61,100 bases of DNA, from contig CALDYR010000044.1 in assembly GCA_937944405.1 (NCBI GenBank), forward strand, positions 1-61,100. Reading direction: 5' to 3'. A program made the position numbers and the translations under genes. Below, piece by piece: positions 8,757-18,400 of this stretch. The notes under the pieces are model-generated. The model was not told the origin of the DNA and made no database searches. It worked only from the letters and a program-made list of their open reading frames with translations. Origin of the DNA: an uncultured Pirellulaceae bacterium. Its GTDB lineage: Bacteria > Planctomycetota > Planctomycetia > Pirellulales > Pirellulaceae. Position 1 is the stretch's first letter; every line of letters starts with the position of its first letter.

Positions 8757-10229
8757 TTAAGCGTCGATTTCGTACCCAGTGCGTTGCTCACGTTGGATGA
8801 ACGTGTTGGCTTGATCGTCCCCTATAAACTGTTCGGTTTTAGTGTCGAAGGTCAGCTTGCGTCCCAAACGCATGGCGATATTGATCGCGTGACAAATGTT
8901 CATCGATCGGTTGTGAGACAGCACGTCCGAAGAAGGCGTTTTGCGAGTTTTGACGCACTTCATGAAAGTCTTCATGTTGGCTCCGAAATTTTTGTTGCCG
9001 TACCCCCTTGGAATCTCGCCGCTGGCGTAAAGCGACTTTAAGGTCTCTTCATTAAGCGGATTTTTCTTCAGGCCCTCTGGCACCTTTCCGGTCAGCTTTC
9101 CGCGGTTGACGAAGTAACGCCCGCCTTCACCTTCAAACATGATTCCGTTTTCGAAACCCTTGTCCTCCGCACTGTCGGCGACAACCATCTTCAAACCGTC
9201 GGCGAAACTGAGATTGACTCTGAATTTCACGGCGCAATTGAATTGGTCGTCTTGAACCGGCATCCCGTCGGCAAACTCAACAGGATGATCAACCATCTCG
9301 GGGGCAATTGTGACCTTACCTGCATCTTCTCCCAGTCGATCTAAAGCCCATAGCGCGACGTCGACATGGTGGGCACCCCAGTCGGTCAGTTTCCCGCCGG
9401 AATACTCGTAGAACCATCGATAGTACCGATGAGCCCGGCTGAATGGATGCCCGGCGCCCCAACCGTGGACGTCGGTGATCTCGGGCGCTTCGCGGTAGTC
9501 GACCATTGGACACTGGCCCAGCCACTTTTCCCAGTCAAGGTTACGCGGTGGTTGAACCACCGGAAGCGCGCCGCTGATACGGGAACCTCCCAAGCAAACG
9601 GTCACATCGGAAATTTTGCCGATGCGCCCTTCCCGTGCGATTGCTGCTGCGTGAGCGAACTTCATACCGAATTCGCTGCGTTGCTGGGTTCCGACTTGGA
9701 AGACGCGACCTGTCTCCTGCATCACTTTGTAAACCTGCTGTCCTTCTCGGATGGTCAGCGTTAGCGGTTTTTCGCAGTAAACGTCCTTCCCAGCACGCAT
9801 CGCATCGATTGCCATTTTTGTGTGCCAATGGTCAGGAGAACCAATCACCACGACATCAACATCTTTGTTGTCAAGCAAACGGCGATAGTCGTCAAAGGCG
9901 CGAACCGCGATCGGTCGCTCGGATTGCCGATGGGCGTCATAAGCGACCTGCATCGCCCGTCCGGCTTGCAGACTGTCAACATCGGCAATGCCAATACAAG
10001 GCCCGTACCGCAGCGCCTGTTGTCCAAGATAAGTATGAAACCGAATCCCGGTACCGATAAAACCGACCCCCAATTGCTCATTTTTGGCCTTAAATCCGAG
10101 CGGTCCCGCAGCGACCGTCGGTGTCGCGGTAGAACAAAAATAGCCACCAGCCATCGTCGCAGCAGTGGTCTGAATAAAACCGCGCCGATGAGGACCGGCG
10201 ATTGTCGATCTGGTCGATTTTTTACTCAA
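8757..10229 (-). CDS. Tat-exported Gfo/Idh/MocA family oxidoreductase
   Basis: This is an NAD(P)-dependent sugar or sugar-derivative dehydrogenase of the Gfo/Idh/MocA family (490 residues). The N-terminus has a twin-arginine signal (RRGFIQTTAATMAGGYF, Arg pair near residues 15-16), so the folded enzyme is expected outside the cytoplasm. The Rossmann loop VGFIGTGIR is near residue 55 and the family's EKP signature appears as VYCEKPLTLT. The C-terminal part has the usual GGGK-like SGGKLTDWGAHHVD. Planctomycetes carry dozens of such exported paralogues, mostly linked to breakdown of complex carbohydrates; the substrate cannot be told from sequence. It is a single gene, convergent with the Cys-rich protein upstream of it in the window. 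Confidence 0.92.
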   Translation of the reverse strand: MSKKSTRSTIAGPHRRGFIQTTAATMAGGYFCSTATPTVAAGPLGFKAKNEQLGVGFIGTGIRFHTYLGQQALRYGPCIGIADVDSLQAGRAMQVAYDAHRQSERPIAVRAFDDYRRLLDNKDVDVVVIGSPDHWHTKMAIDAMRAGKDVYCEKPLTLTIREGQQVYKVMQETGRVFQVGTQQRSEFGMKFAHAAAIAREGRIGKISDVTVCLGGSRISGALPVVQPPRNLDWEKWLGQCPMVDYREAPEITDVHGWGAGHPFSRAHRYYRWFYEYSGGKLTDWGAHHVDVALWALDRLGEDAGKVTIAPEMVDHPVEFADGMPVQDDQFNCAVKFRVNLSFADGLKMVVADSAEDKGFENGIMFEGEGGRYFVNRGKLTGKVPEGLKKNPLNEETLKSLYASGEIPRGYGNKNFGANMKTFMKCVKTRKTPSSDVLSHNRSMNICHAINIAMRLGRKLTFDTKTEQFIGDDQANTFIQREQRTGYEIDA

Positions 10230-10541
10230 AGTGATCTCCTAGAACTTATTATCCCAAGCTTGTCTGCCGCGGTCGACGATCGATCGCTTATGTGTGATAT
10301 CAAAGAAAATGGCCGTGTCTCTTCGATAAAGGTTAATGATAATAAAACGCTTAACCGGAAAGGCGACAAACATGGATATCAGTAGCTCATTTTTATCAAT
10401 GCTTCAAGTCTTTTCAGCGGCGATGGGGTGCATGTTATCTGCTATCAGGGCGAAAGCCGTCTGGACCGCTGCTGCCAACTCTGAAAGACTCCGCAACGCG
10501 CGGTTTCAACGACTTGTATTTTTAGACAGTGAGATAGAAAA
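10230..10541. other. intergenic region, no supported gene
   Basis: This divergent region lies between the Gfo/Idh gene and the next plus-strand gene. A frame at 10373-10545 overlaps the following start by four bases but shows no domain or ribosome-binding site and was not accepted. Confidence 0.4.
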
Positions 10542-11105
10542 ATGAAATCATTGACCACAGTGTTTGCATTGATGTTTTTAGCGATATGCGGCCAACCGTG
10601 CTTCGGCCAAAACCAACCCTTTGGAGGCTGGGGGAATATACTTCAAGGTATTTCCGGCAGTGCGCAAGTTCGGCCGCAGCAATCCAACCAAGGGCTTTCG
10701 CAGGTGTTTGGAAACGGCGTTTCCAACGGCAACGGGAGGGCCGCGTCGGGCTTGCTGGGAGGGTTGCAGGGGCTGATTCCCAATTTGGGCAACAACGCGC
10801 GGCAATCAGAACCGACCGACTTGCTCTCTCGGGTGAACCAAAAATCCAAAGACGCCATTGACCGCACAACTCAGTGGGCTCAGCAGAAAAAGCAAGAGAT
10901 GAGTTCGAAAGTGCTTTCGAGCACTTTCGACATGCTCAAGCCGAAACTTCCGAAAAGCGGTAACACCGCCAGCGCTGGCAACGGTTTGTTGCAAGGCGCC
11001 AGCAACGTATTCGATTGGCTCAAGCCCAAAGGTAATCAACCGCTGAATCAACCGCCTATCCGATCCGCAGAAAACTACGGTCAACAACCCAGCATCCGAT
11101 ACTAA
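10542..11105 (+). CDS. small secreted Gln/Asn/Gly-rich protein, unknown function
   Basis: I do not recognise this 187-residue protein. It starts with a signal peptide (MKSLTTVFALMFLAICGQ, likely cut near CFGQ). The mature part is rich in Gln, Asn, Gly and Ser, with a short amphipathic segment around DRTTQWAQQKKQEM and two matching FDMLKPK/FDWLKPK stretches about 40 residues apart, suggesting a small internal duplication. There are no cysteines in the mature part, no membrane segment after the signal, and no enzyme motif. The ATG is preceded only by a weak GAGAT. It converges on rsgA. Confidence 0.6.
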   Translation: MKSLTTVFALMFLAICGQPCFGQNQPFGGWGNILQGISGSAQVRPQQSNQGLSQVFGNGVSNGNGRAASGLLGGLQGLIPNLGNNARQSEPTDLLSRVNQKSKDAIDRTTQWAQQKKQEMSSKVLSSTFDMLKPKLPKSGNTASAGNGLLQGASNVFDWLKPKGNQPLNQPPIRSAENYGQQPSIRY

Positions 11106-11235
11106 TTTCCTTCGGCGTCTTCAGCGTAGGACACGATTTAGCTTGAAATTAAGCTTGATCGCGCTTACCCGGTATGCGGTCGGTTTAACCAACGGGTGCG
11201 GCACGCGGTCTGCGGCCGGCGCGAACTGGGGCTTG

Positions 11236-12411
11236 TTACAGATATTCGTCATTGACCCGCATCTGGCAGTAGCTTTCGTATCGCCGCGCGTCGATCTTGC
11301 CATCGGCGACCGCCCATTTGACGCTGCAATCGTCTTCGTGAGTGTGAGTGCAATCGGGGAAACGGCAGAAATTGATAAACGGGCGGATCTCTCGGAAGTA
11401 CCCCGCCACCTCTTCTGGGATGACATCCCATAACTGAAAAGACCGAATCCCGGGGGTGTCGATTAAGTGCCCTCCGGTCGGACCGTTGTCGCCTGTTCCG
11501 GTCAACGGAATCAGCCGCGCGGCGGTCGTGGTGTGACGCCCTTTTTGGTTTTCTTGGCTGACTTGGCTGACCTTGAGCGCCAGTCCGGGTTCGATCGCAT
11601 TGAGAATCGACGATTTACCGACTCCGCTTTGCCCTGCCACGACGCAGTCGCGCCCCCCTACAAGCGCCCGGAGCCGGTTGATGCCTATTCCGGTCACCGC
11701 CGAAGTCATCACTACCGGATACCCAAGCTGGCTCCAGACGCCGGCCAACGGTTGCAGATCGACAAGGTCCACTTGATCGACTTTGTTGATCACGATGACT
11801 GGTTGAATGCCGGATTTCTCAGCCGAAACGATGAATCGATCAATCAAGTTCGGTTTCAGTGCCGGTTCTACGGCGCTCGAAACAATGAACGCGCGGTCGA
11901 TATTGGCGGCGATGATCTGTTGCCGTTTGCGGCTTGTACGGCTGATTTGATTCCGCCGGCGGTCAACACGCACGATGACGCCCCAGCGCTCTTCTGCGTC
12001 GGGTTCGATTTCGATAGTCACAAAATCACCAGCGACAACGACGTGCTGGAGATCGGTGGCCAGCGACTTTAAAATGCCTCGTACGGTGCATTCGTAAACC
12101 TTACCATCGGCCAATTTGACGAAGCTGTTGAGCCCGTGTACCGAGAGCACTCGGCCGTTGCGTGAGTTGAGCGAATCGATTTGAAGATCGACCTCGAATC
12201 CCGAGTCCGTTTGGTCGGAATTGGTGCCAATCACGGTGCGTTTGCGAGACAGTTCACCTTTGCCGGTCAGTCGTTCGCCAGAGACGGTGTTTTCTAGGGC
12301 TTCGGCATCGTCTTTGAAGTCTTTCGTAAAATCGGTTTTTCGCACACGGGTGCTTTGGCGTTTGCGGAAGTTCGCACGAACCTTCGATTTATTTTTCTTC
12401 TTTTTCGCCAC
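11236..12411 (-). CDS. rsgA: ribosome small subunit-dependent GTPase A
   Basis: This circularly permuted GTPase assists late 30S maturation. Of 391 residues, the first ~70 are a Lys/Arg-rich extension. An OB-fold domain follows (GRVLSVHGLNSFVKL onward), then the permuted G domain with NKVD (G4) before GQSGVGKSS (G1, near residue 260) and DTPGIR (G3). The C-terminal zinc-binding segment CRFPDCTHTHEDDCSVK has the Cys-Cys-His-Cys pattern of the family. G4 standing before G1 is diagnostic for the RsgA/YjeQ group. The basic N-terminal extension is longer than in E. coli. It is a single gene with no clear terminator. Confidence 0.96.
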   Translation of the reverse strand: MAKKKKNKSKVRANFRKRQSTRVRKTDFTKDFKDDAEALENTVSGERLTGKGELSRKRTVIGTNSDQTDSGFEVDLQIDSLNSRNGRVLSVHGLNSFVKLADGKVYECTVRGILKSLATDLQHVVVAGDFVTIEIEPDAEERWGVIVRVDRRRNQISRTSRKRQQIIAANIDRAFIVSSAVEPALKPNLIDRFIVSAEKSGIQPVIVINKVDQVDLVDLQPLAGVWSQLGYPVVMTSAVTGIGINRLRALVGGRDCVVAGQSGVGKSSILNAIEPGLALKVSQVSQENQKGRHTTTAARLIPLTGTGDNGPTGGHLIDTPGIRSFQLWDVIPEEVAGYFREIRPFINFCRFPDCTHTHEDDCSVKWAVADGKIDARRYESYCQMRVNDEYL

Positions 12412-12964
12412 GTAGATTTTAACTGGTTGTTGGATCGGTTTTTACCAAGCATAGCAGCAATTCGGTTAAAAGTCCGCGCGGTTGCTGCCAATACGAGGGC
12501 TTTGAATCATCGCAGGTCAAAATCCAAAATCTCGGTAACGAGATTTTCGACCTTCGTCGACGATTTTACCCTCTAGGCATTCGTGCCCGGGGCTCTGCAC
12601 GACCGGAGGGGAGCAACATGTGGCAATCTTCGTATCGGATCAACAGATAAACGGCGAAAGAAACGGTTGGCCACCTTAGCTTTGATTTAGTTTTTATAGT
12701 TGCCGGATTGGCCAGAATCCAAGCCGGTCTTGATAAAACGAGGGTTGGGCGATTATCCCCCGATCCATCCTGCACCCCGAATTTGAATCTTTTCCGGCGC
12801 TGATGAGTTCGGATTGAAGAGGCAGGCCCAATAAAGAATCTTAAAAAATGTGGGTAATTGAAAGAGTCCGCGTTGCCGAAAGATAAGTCTAAGATACCAT
12901 TGGATCACTCGGACAAAGTTGTGCACGTCCGATCAATTCTGCACACCAGTTAAGGCGATGTCCC
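12412..12964. other. intergenic region carrying one dispersed repeat copy
   Basis: This lies between rsgA (minus) and the PAS-GAF-receiver gene (plus). Apart from the repeat copy at 12699-12731, I see no gene or RNA. Confidence 0.4.
12699..12731 (+). repeat. dispersed intergenic repeat, copy A
   Basis: This is one of three recognisable copies of a ~33-bp sequence (others at 34218-34250 and 44616-44648). The shared core is GCCGGATTGGCCAGAAT with small variations. Copy A is the most diverged at its 3' end. It lies outside any gene. Confidence 0.65.
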
Positions 12965-14668
12965 GTGCCTAAGGTTCTTTACGTGAACGACGCCGGAGAC
13001 TCAAATGTCTCGGCACCGCATTTTGACGATGCTACCCAAGTCGTCGAAACCCATTCGACCGGCAGTGCTATCGAATTGCTGGCAGATCAGGATTTCGACG
13101 CTTTGTTTCTATGCGATTCCCAACACGGAAACGTATCGTTGCGGCGAATCCTTCAAAGCGATTCGATTCTGGATTGTATCCCCTTCGGGGTGGCGTTGCT
13201 AGATTCGCAAAAACGAATCGTTCGCGCCAATTGCCGTTTGTTAGACTCCTTGGCATCCAAGGACTTGAGCGGTTTACCCTTTTACGACTGTTTGGGCGAA
13301 ACGAGTATCATTGGTGAAGATCCGAGCCCGCTTAGCTCCGCGATGGCCAAAAAGGTGCCTTGTAAAGCGACGTTAAAGGTCGGAGACCGATTCTTTTCAT
13401 TGTTCGCCGTTCCAGTACTGAATTCGTCGGGCGTTTGCGCTCAATTGGTCGTAACACTGCGCGAATCGACCGAACAAATGATGCAACAGCAGAAGCTCGA
13501 CGCGCTGCATCAAGCGGGATCTGAGCTGACCGATTTGCGTCCTGAAGAAATTTATCAGATGGGGTTCGAAGAGCGTATCGAATTGCTGAAGGACAACATT
13601 CTTCATTACACCGAAGACCTCTTAAATTTCGATGTCGTCGAAATTCGCGTTCTCAACGCTGAAACCTGCGAACTCCGACCGCTGCTGTCCGTTGGAATGG
13701 ACTCTGGGATCACGCAAAGAAAGCTTTTCGCAAAACGAACCGGTAACGGCGTCACCGGATTTGTGGCCGCAACGGGGAAAAGCTATCTCTGCGAGGACAC
13801 CACTGACGATGATCTGTACATGGACGGTCTGCTGGGGGCAAAAAGCGCGCTGACAGTTCCGCTAAAATATCACGACGAAATCGTCGGCACCTTCAACGTT
13901 GAGAGCCCCGAAACGAGTCGTTTCACAAATCATGATGTGGTTTTCCTTGAGTCTTTTGCACGGTACATTGCGATCGCGCTCAACACATTGGAATTACTTA
14001 ACGCGCAACGAACCGACGCGACGTTGCAAAGTGTGTCGGCGATCCGCGACGCCGTTGGGATGCCCGTCGACGCGATCCTGAACCACACCGTTCAGTCGAT
14101 TGAGAGTTTTATCGGCCAAGACCCTGAAGTGATCCAACGTTTAGAGACAGTGCTTGAGCACGCCCGCGCGATCAAGCGCGCGATTTGTAACGTGGGAAGC
14201 AAAATGGCACCGGACACGCAATTACCATCTTGTGTCCAGTTCGAACCGCGACCGGCGCTTCGTGATAAACGCATCTTGGTCATCGACGGCGACGAAAACG
14301 TGCGGACCTCGGCCCATCAGTTGCTCGAACGTTACGGCTGTGTGGTAGAAACAGCACACGCCGGTCGGGAAGCTTTAATGCTGGTGCGGTTAATGAGCCA
14401 AAAAGCGGGGGACTACGATGCGCTGATTGCGGACATCCGCCTACCTGACGCCAAAGGGTATGAGCTTTTGGTGCAGCTGAAGGAGTTCTATCAGGATCCG
14501 CCTTTGATTTTAATGACTGGTTACGGCTACGACCCTTGTCACACCGTTCCCAAGGCGCGCGAAGAGGGATTGAGGGCCAACGCAGTTCTGTATAAACCAT
14601 TTCGCTTAGAACAACTTTTGGAGGTTTTGGAATCAACCGTAGCGCGGGACGCCCAACCTCTGCATTAG
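12965..14668 (+). CDS. PAS-GAF-receiver signalling protein without kinase domain
   Basis: This 567-residue cytoplasmic signalling protein has, in order: a shortened receiver-like start (residues 3-60, YVNDAGD and FLCDSQHG); a PAS domain (about 65-165, IPFGVALLDSQKRIVRAN); a GAF domain (about 175-345); a helical stretch like a dimerisation domain but without the phospho-accepting His (345-430); and a complete receiver (436-560) with acidic residues IDGDEN, phospho-acceptor Asp in LIADIRLPD, Thr in LMTGY and Lys in LYKPF. No ATPase domain follows, so it cannot be a histidine kinase itself. It probably integrates a ligand signal with phosphorylation by an unlinked kinase. The start is GTG; the nearby upstream ATG runs into a stop. 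It is not in an operon. Confidence 0.85.
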   Translation: MPKVLYVNDAGDSNVSAPHFDDATQVVETHSTGSAIELLADQDFDALFLCDSQHGNVSLRRILQSDSILDCIPFGVALLDSQKRIVRANCRLLDSLASKDLSGLPFYDCLGETSIIGEDPSPLSSAMAKKVPCKATLKVGDRFFSLFAVPVLNSSGVCAQLVVTLRESTEQMMQQQKLDALHQAGSELTDLRPEEIYQMGFEERIELLKDNILHYTEDLLNFDVVEIRVLNAETCELRPLLSVGMDSGITQRKLFAKRTGNGVTGFVAATGKSYLCEDTTDDDLYMDGLLGAKSALTVPLKYHDEIVGTFNVESPETSRFTNHDVVFLESFARYIAIALNTLELLNAQRTDATLQSVSAIRDAVGMPVDAILNHTVQSIESFIGQDPEVIQRLETVLEHARAIKRAICNVGSKMAPDTQLPSCVQFEPRPALRDKRILVIDGDENVRTSAHQLLERYGCVVETAHAGREALMLVRLMSQKAGDYDALIADIRLPDAKGYELLVQLKEFYQDPPLILMTGYGYDPCHTVPKAREEGLRANAVLYKPFRLEQLLEVLESTVARDAQPLH

Positions 14669-15408
14669 GTCATTTCTCGACCGTCCGCGCCCACCAGCCG
14701 ACCCGCTAACCACCCGACCCGCTAACCCTGCAGGTAACGCAAGCCCGACGCGCAGGCAGCATTCTTTCGGTGGCTGCCAGTAGCGTAGCACGCCCAGTCA
14801 TTGCGGGCGGTGCAAAGGCCCACGGATCGAAGCGGATGAATTAGCTATCGCCCTATAAGCGGTTGGGGGCCATTGAGACGATTGCAAAACGACGCAAGCG
14901 AACGTTAATCGGTTGATTGAATTACTGCCGCCGGCGGTGAGCGTAACGCTTTCCGATCGACCGCGCGAAATCTGCAAGGCAAGCGGCCCGCTGGCCGGTT
15001 CTGCAATCAGGGCTACAAATCCAGCCAACGATGCAACGGGGCTTGGGAATACGAGGCCTAAATTCCGGCAAATCCAGTTACCCTAAAATTGAACGGAGAC
15101 AAACCACAAGCCCCACTAAATTTGGGAAGCCTTTTTCTGAAGAATCGTTTTCAGAAAGAACCAAACCTTGTGTGATACGATCATCGCAGCAGACGTGCTT
15201 TTACTGGTTCTTGGAATTGTCTTTGGGGGAACTTAACACGTCGCCACGTCGCACTTTGGTATTGTCTGTCTTGCGGAAAACGTAAGAATTGCAGATAATC
15301 CCGCCACTTTCCTTGGCTACCTACCTTAAAGCTACGGCGCGTTTGGGCATCGACCAACCTACGGTTTGAGAACGCGCACCAAAGTGCAATATCACGGACG
15401 GAATTCGC
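14669..15408. other. 740-bp intergenic region, no supported gene
   Basis: I find no gene. The region has a two-unit 16-bp tandem repeat at its left end and a small hairpin near 15137-15160 (TTCTGAA/TTCAGAA). The promoter of the large lipoprotein gene should lie at its right end, but no clear boxes stand out. Confidence 0.45.
14698..14729. repeat. 16-bp tandem repeat, two units
   Basis: Units CCGACCCGCTAACCAC and CCGACCCGCTAACCCT lie side by side, 15 of 16 positions alike. It is the second of three unrelated repeats in the window with a 16-bp period. Confidence 0.75.
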
Positions 15409-18400
15409 ATGGTTTGCTATCAACGCGCCACCACACTATTGAACAGGCAGAATTGTTTTACGATATCCACAGTCGCGATTGTCGCCGCACTGCTGACCGG
15501 CAGTACAGGGTGCTACCCCGAAGCAGTCGTCCGGCACGGACACTCAAACTCCGATGACCGGCATTACGACTCGTACGAACAAATCCCACCGGCTCCCGAT
15601 CTTTATTCTAAAGTTCTGGACTCTTTGGGACAAACGCAGCAACGTCACCAGCGTTTGAGCCAGCAGTTCACGAAATTTGCGCAGTTAATTCAACGCCACA
15701 TCCGAGACCGGAACAATGTTCGAGCCACCGCCGATTGGATCAGTTCCTCGTTCTCTGGGCAGGGGGTCCAGTGGAATGAACTGAAACCTCGTTTCGAGGA
15801 CGCGACAACGCAAATCAGCCGCTGGCAGGCCGGCCAACAGACGCCGCAATTCGATGGTGAAAATGCCTTTGAGGGGTTTGTCAAAGGATTCTTTGATCAA
15901 TGGGCTGCCTCCAAAGATTTTCGGATTGATATAAAACCCTATTCGACACATGCCGTCAAAGACTCGGGCCGCGACATTATCGAATCGAAGGTTGTCGTCG
16001 AAGTGTTCGGCAATACGGCCGATGAAAAGGGACTTCAGGCTACCGCGCTGTGGACGACGCGCTGGGAGACGCAGGAGTCCGACACCACCGGTGATTCGGA
16101 CCGACTACTGTTAGCCGGAATCAAAATCAAGGCGGTAGAACAGGTCACGCTTATTGCACCACGGGGGCAGTTGTTCCAAGACTGCACCGAATCAATCCTG
16201 TCCCACACGACCCTGATGAAAGATCAACTGGTATACGGATTAGATCAATGGGCGCGAAAGATCCCCGGTCTGGATATCGTTGGCCATCAAGGGATTTCGA
16301 TCGGTGATGTCAATCAGGACGGTTTGGACGACCTTTACGTTTGCCAACCTCATGGTTTGCCCAATCTATTGTTGATTCAAAACCCCGATGGCACCGTCGA
16401 GGACATGGGGCAGCAATCGGGCGTCGACATTTTAGATGAATCGCGCGCCGCGCTGATGATCGATGTCGACAACGACGGCGATCAAGATCTCGTGGTCACA
16501 ACGGACCATAGTTTGGTTCTTATGTCGAACAAGGGCAAAGGCGATTTCCAGTTGGAACATCAATTGGCAATCGGTCACAGTGGGCACAGCGTATCGGCGG
16601 CGGACTACGACCAAGACGGGGATCTTGATCTGTTCATCTGCAAATACAATTCGGTAAAAAACTACCGTGACTTGATCACCATCCCGGACAAATTTTCGAA
16701 CGCTGACTCCGGTGGTCGCAACATTCTTTTGAGAAATGATGAGGGATGGAACTTTGTCGATGTAACCTCACAGGTCGGTTTTGGCGTCGACGACAACTCA
16801 CGTTACAGCCGGTCTTCGGTGTGGATTGATTTTGATTTGGATGGCGATCAAGACCTTTACGTTGCCAACGAATGGTCGTCTGACCAATTGTTTGAAAATG
16901 ATCGTGGCTGGTTTTCCGATGTCACTGAAAGTCTCAACATGCTTCAACCAGCGCAGCATCGCAGCGTCTCGACCGGCGAATTCAACCACGACGGGCGTCC
17001 CGATCTTTTTGTCGCCACCGACGCGCCACTGATGGCGTACCAAACTTTGGCCAACAACAAACCGATAAAAGATCTCGCGAAGCACAAGCAGGCAATTTTG
17101 GGGGAAGACCAAATCTGGTTCTCCAGAAAGCAACCCGACGGTGAAGAACTGATCGACGGTTATCAATCGTTCTTTTTAAGAGCCCCTATTTTTTCGTCTG
17201 GGACGGCGTACAGTTCTGTTGCTGCCGACGTCAACAACGACGGGTTGGACGATGTGATTGTGACCAACGGGCATCTGACGCGCAGTGCTTCGGAAGACCT
17301 TGGCGGGATTCTGTATGCCCACATGGTGGACTCCCCCCCATCGCGGTCTCGCAAAACCAGCGGCGGCGTGGTCCCTCATACCGAACTTGAAAACGATACG
17401 TTGTCTTTGGTACGTTCAGGATTTTCGCTTTTTGGTAACCAACGTAATCGTTGCTATCTTAGCATCGGGAAACTTGGGTTTGCAAATTTCTCCAGTGCTT
17501 CGGGCGTTGACTTTTTAGAAGACGCTCGCGCCGTTGCTGCGACTGATTGGGACGATGATGGCGATGTTGACATCGTGATGACGTCGCGCAACGGGCCTCG
17601 AATGAGAATCCTGTTGAATCAACAACAATCAGGAAACCACTTTGTGCAGTTTAAATTGGTTGGCACATCGTCAAATCTCGACGCTATCGGTTCACGTATC
17701 GAACTGTTTTTGGAGGGTAAACCAGCTCCGGTGGTGAAATTTGTCAGCGCCGGATCGGGGCACTTGGGGCAGTCTTCCAAACGTCTATTCTTTGGATTAG
17801 GACAGCAAAGCCAGATCCAAAAGGCGGTCGTAACGTGGCCCGATGGTCAGCAGCAAACTTTCAACGACGTCGCGGTCGACACGCGGTACACGGTCACCGA
17901 GGGACAATCTCAACTGGCCGAACGAAACAACGAGCGTTTCAAGTTGGACACAACGGGCTCAAATCTGGCAGGCACGCTGACATTGCCAAATCGAGATGTT
18001 GCAACGTTTTCCCCGTTTTCTTACCTGCCCAATTTAGAGTTTCAAAACGAATCCCGAACCTTCCAAGCTATCGCCCCCTTAAAAGAATCGTTCACTACGG
18101 CTGTCTTTTTTGGCGACGACAATCATTCGCGCGCGATCCTCAAAGAGTTGAACGTCAGGTCAGGAGACTACCAAGCAGACAATATGGACTGCGTTGGTAT
18201 TCACGTCGCGTCAAATTCGAAAGACCAAGCGGCGCGTTTTCAATTGGCGGAGAAGTTTTTCACCAAACTTAATTTCGATTTCCGCTGGGGCGCCGCGACT
18301 GCCGCAACGGAACAGAAATTGGTGCATCTCAATGGACAATGGTTCTCTCAACAGCAATTGCCTCGACTACCGTTCGCGGTCCTTTTGAACGACACCGGCC

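Noticed and set aside
10373..10545. 57-codon frame ending four bases into the secreted-protein gene
   Set aside because: The overlap looked like translational coupling, but there is no ribosome-binding site, signal or domain in the frame.
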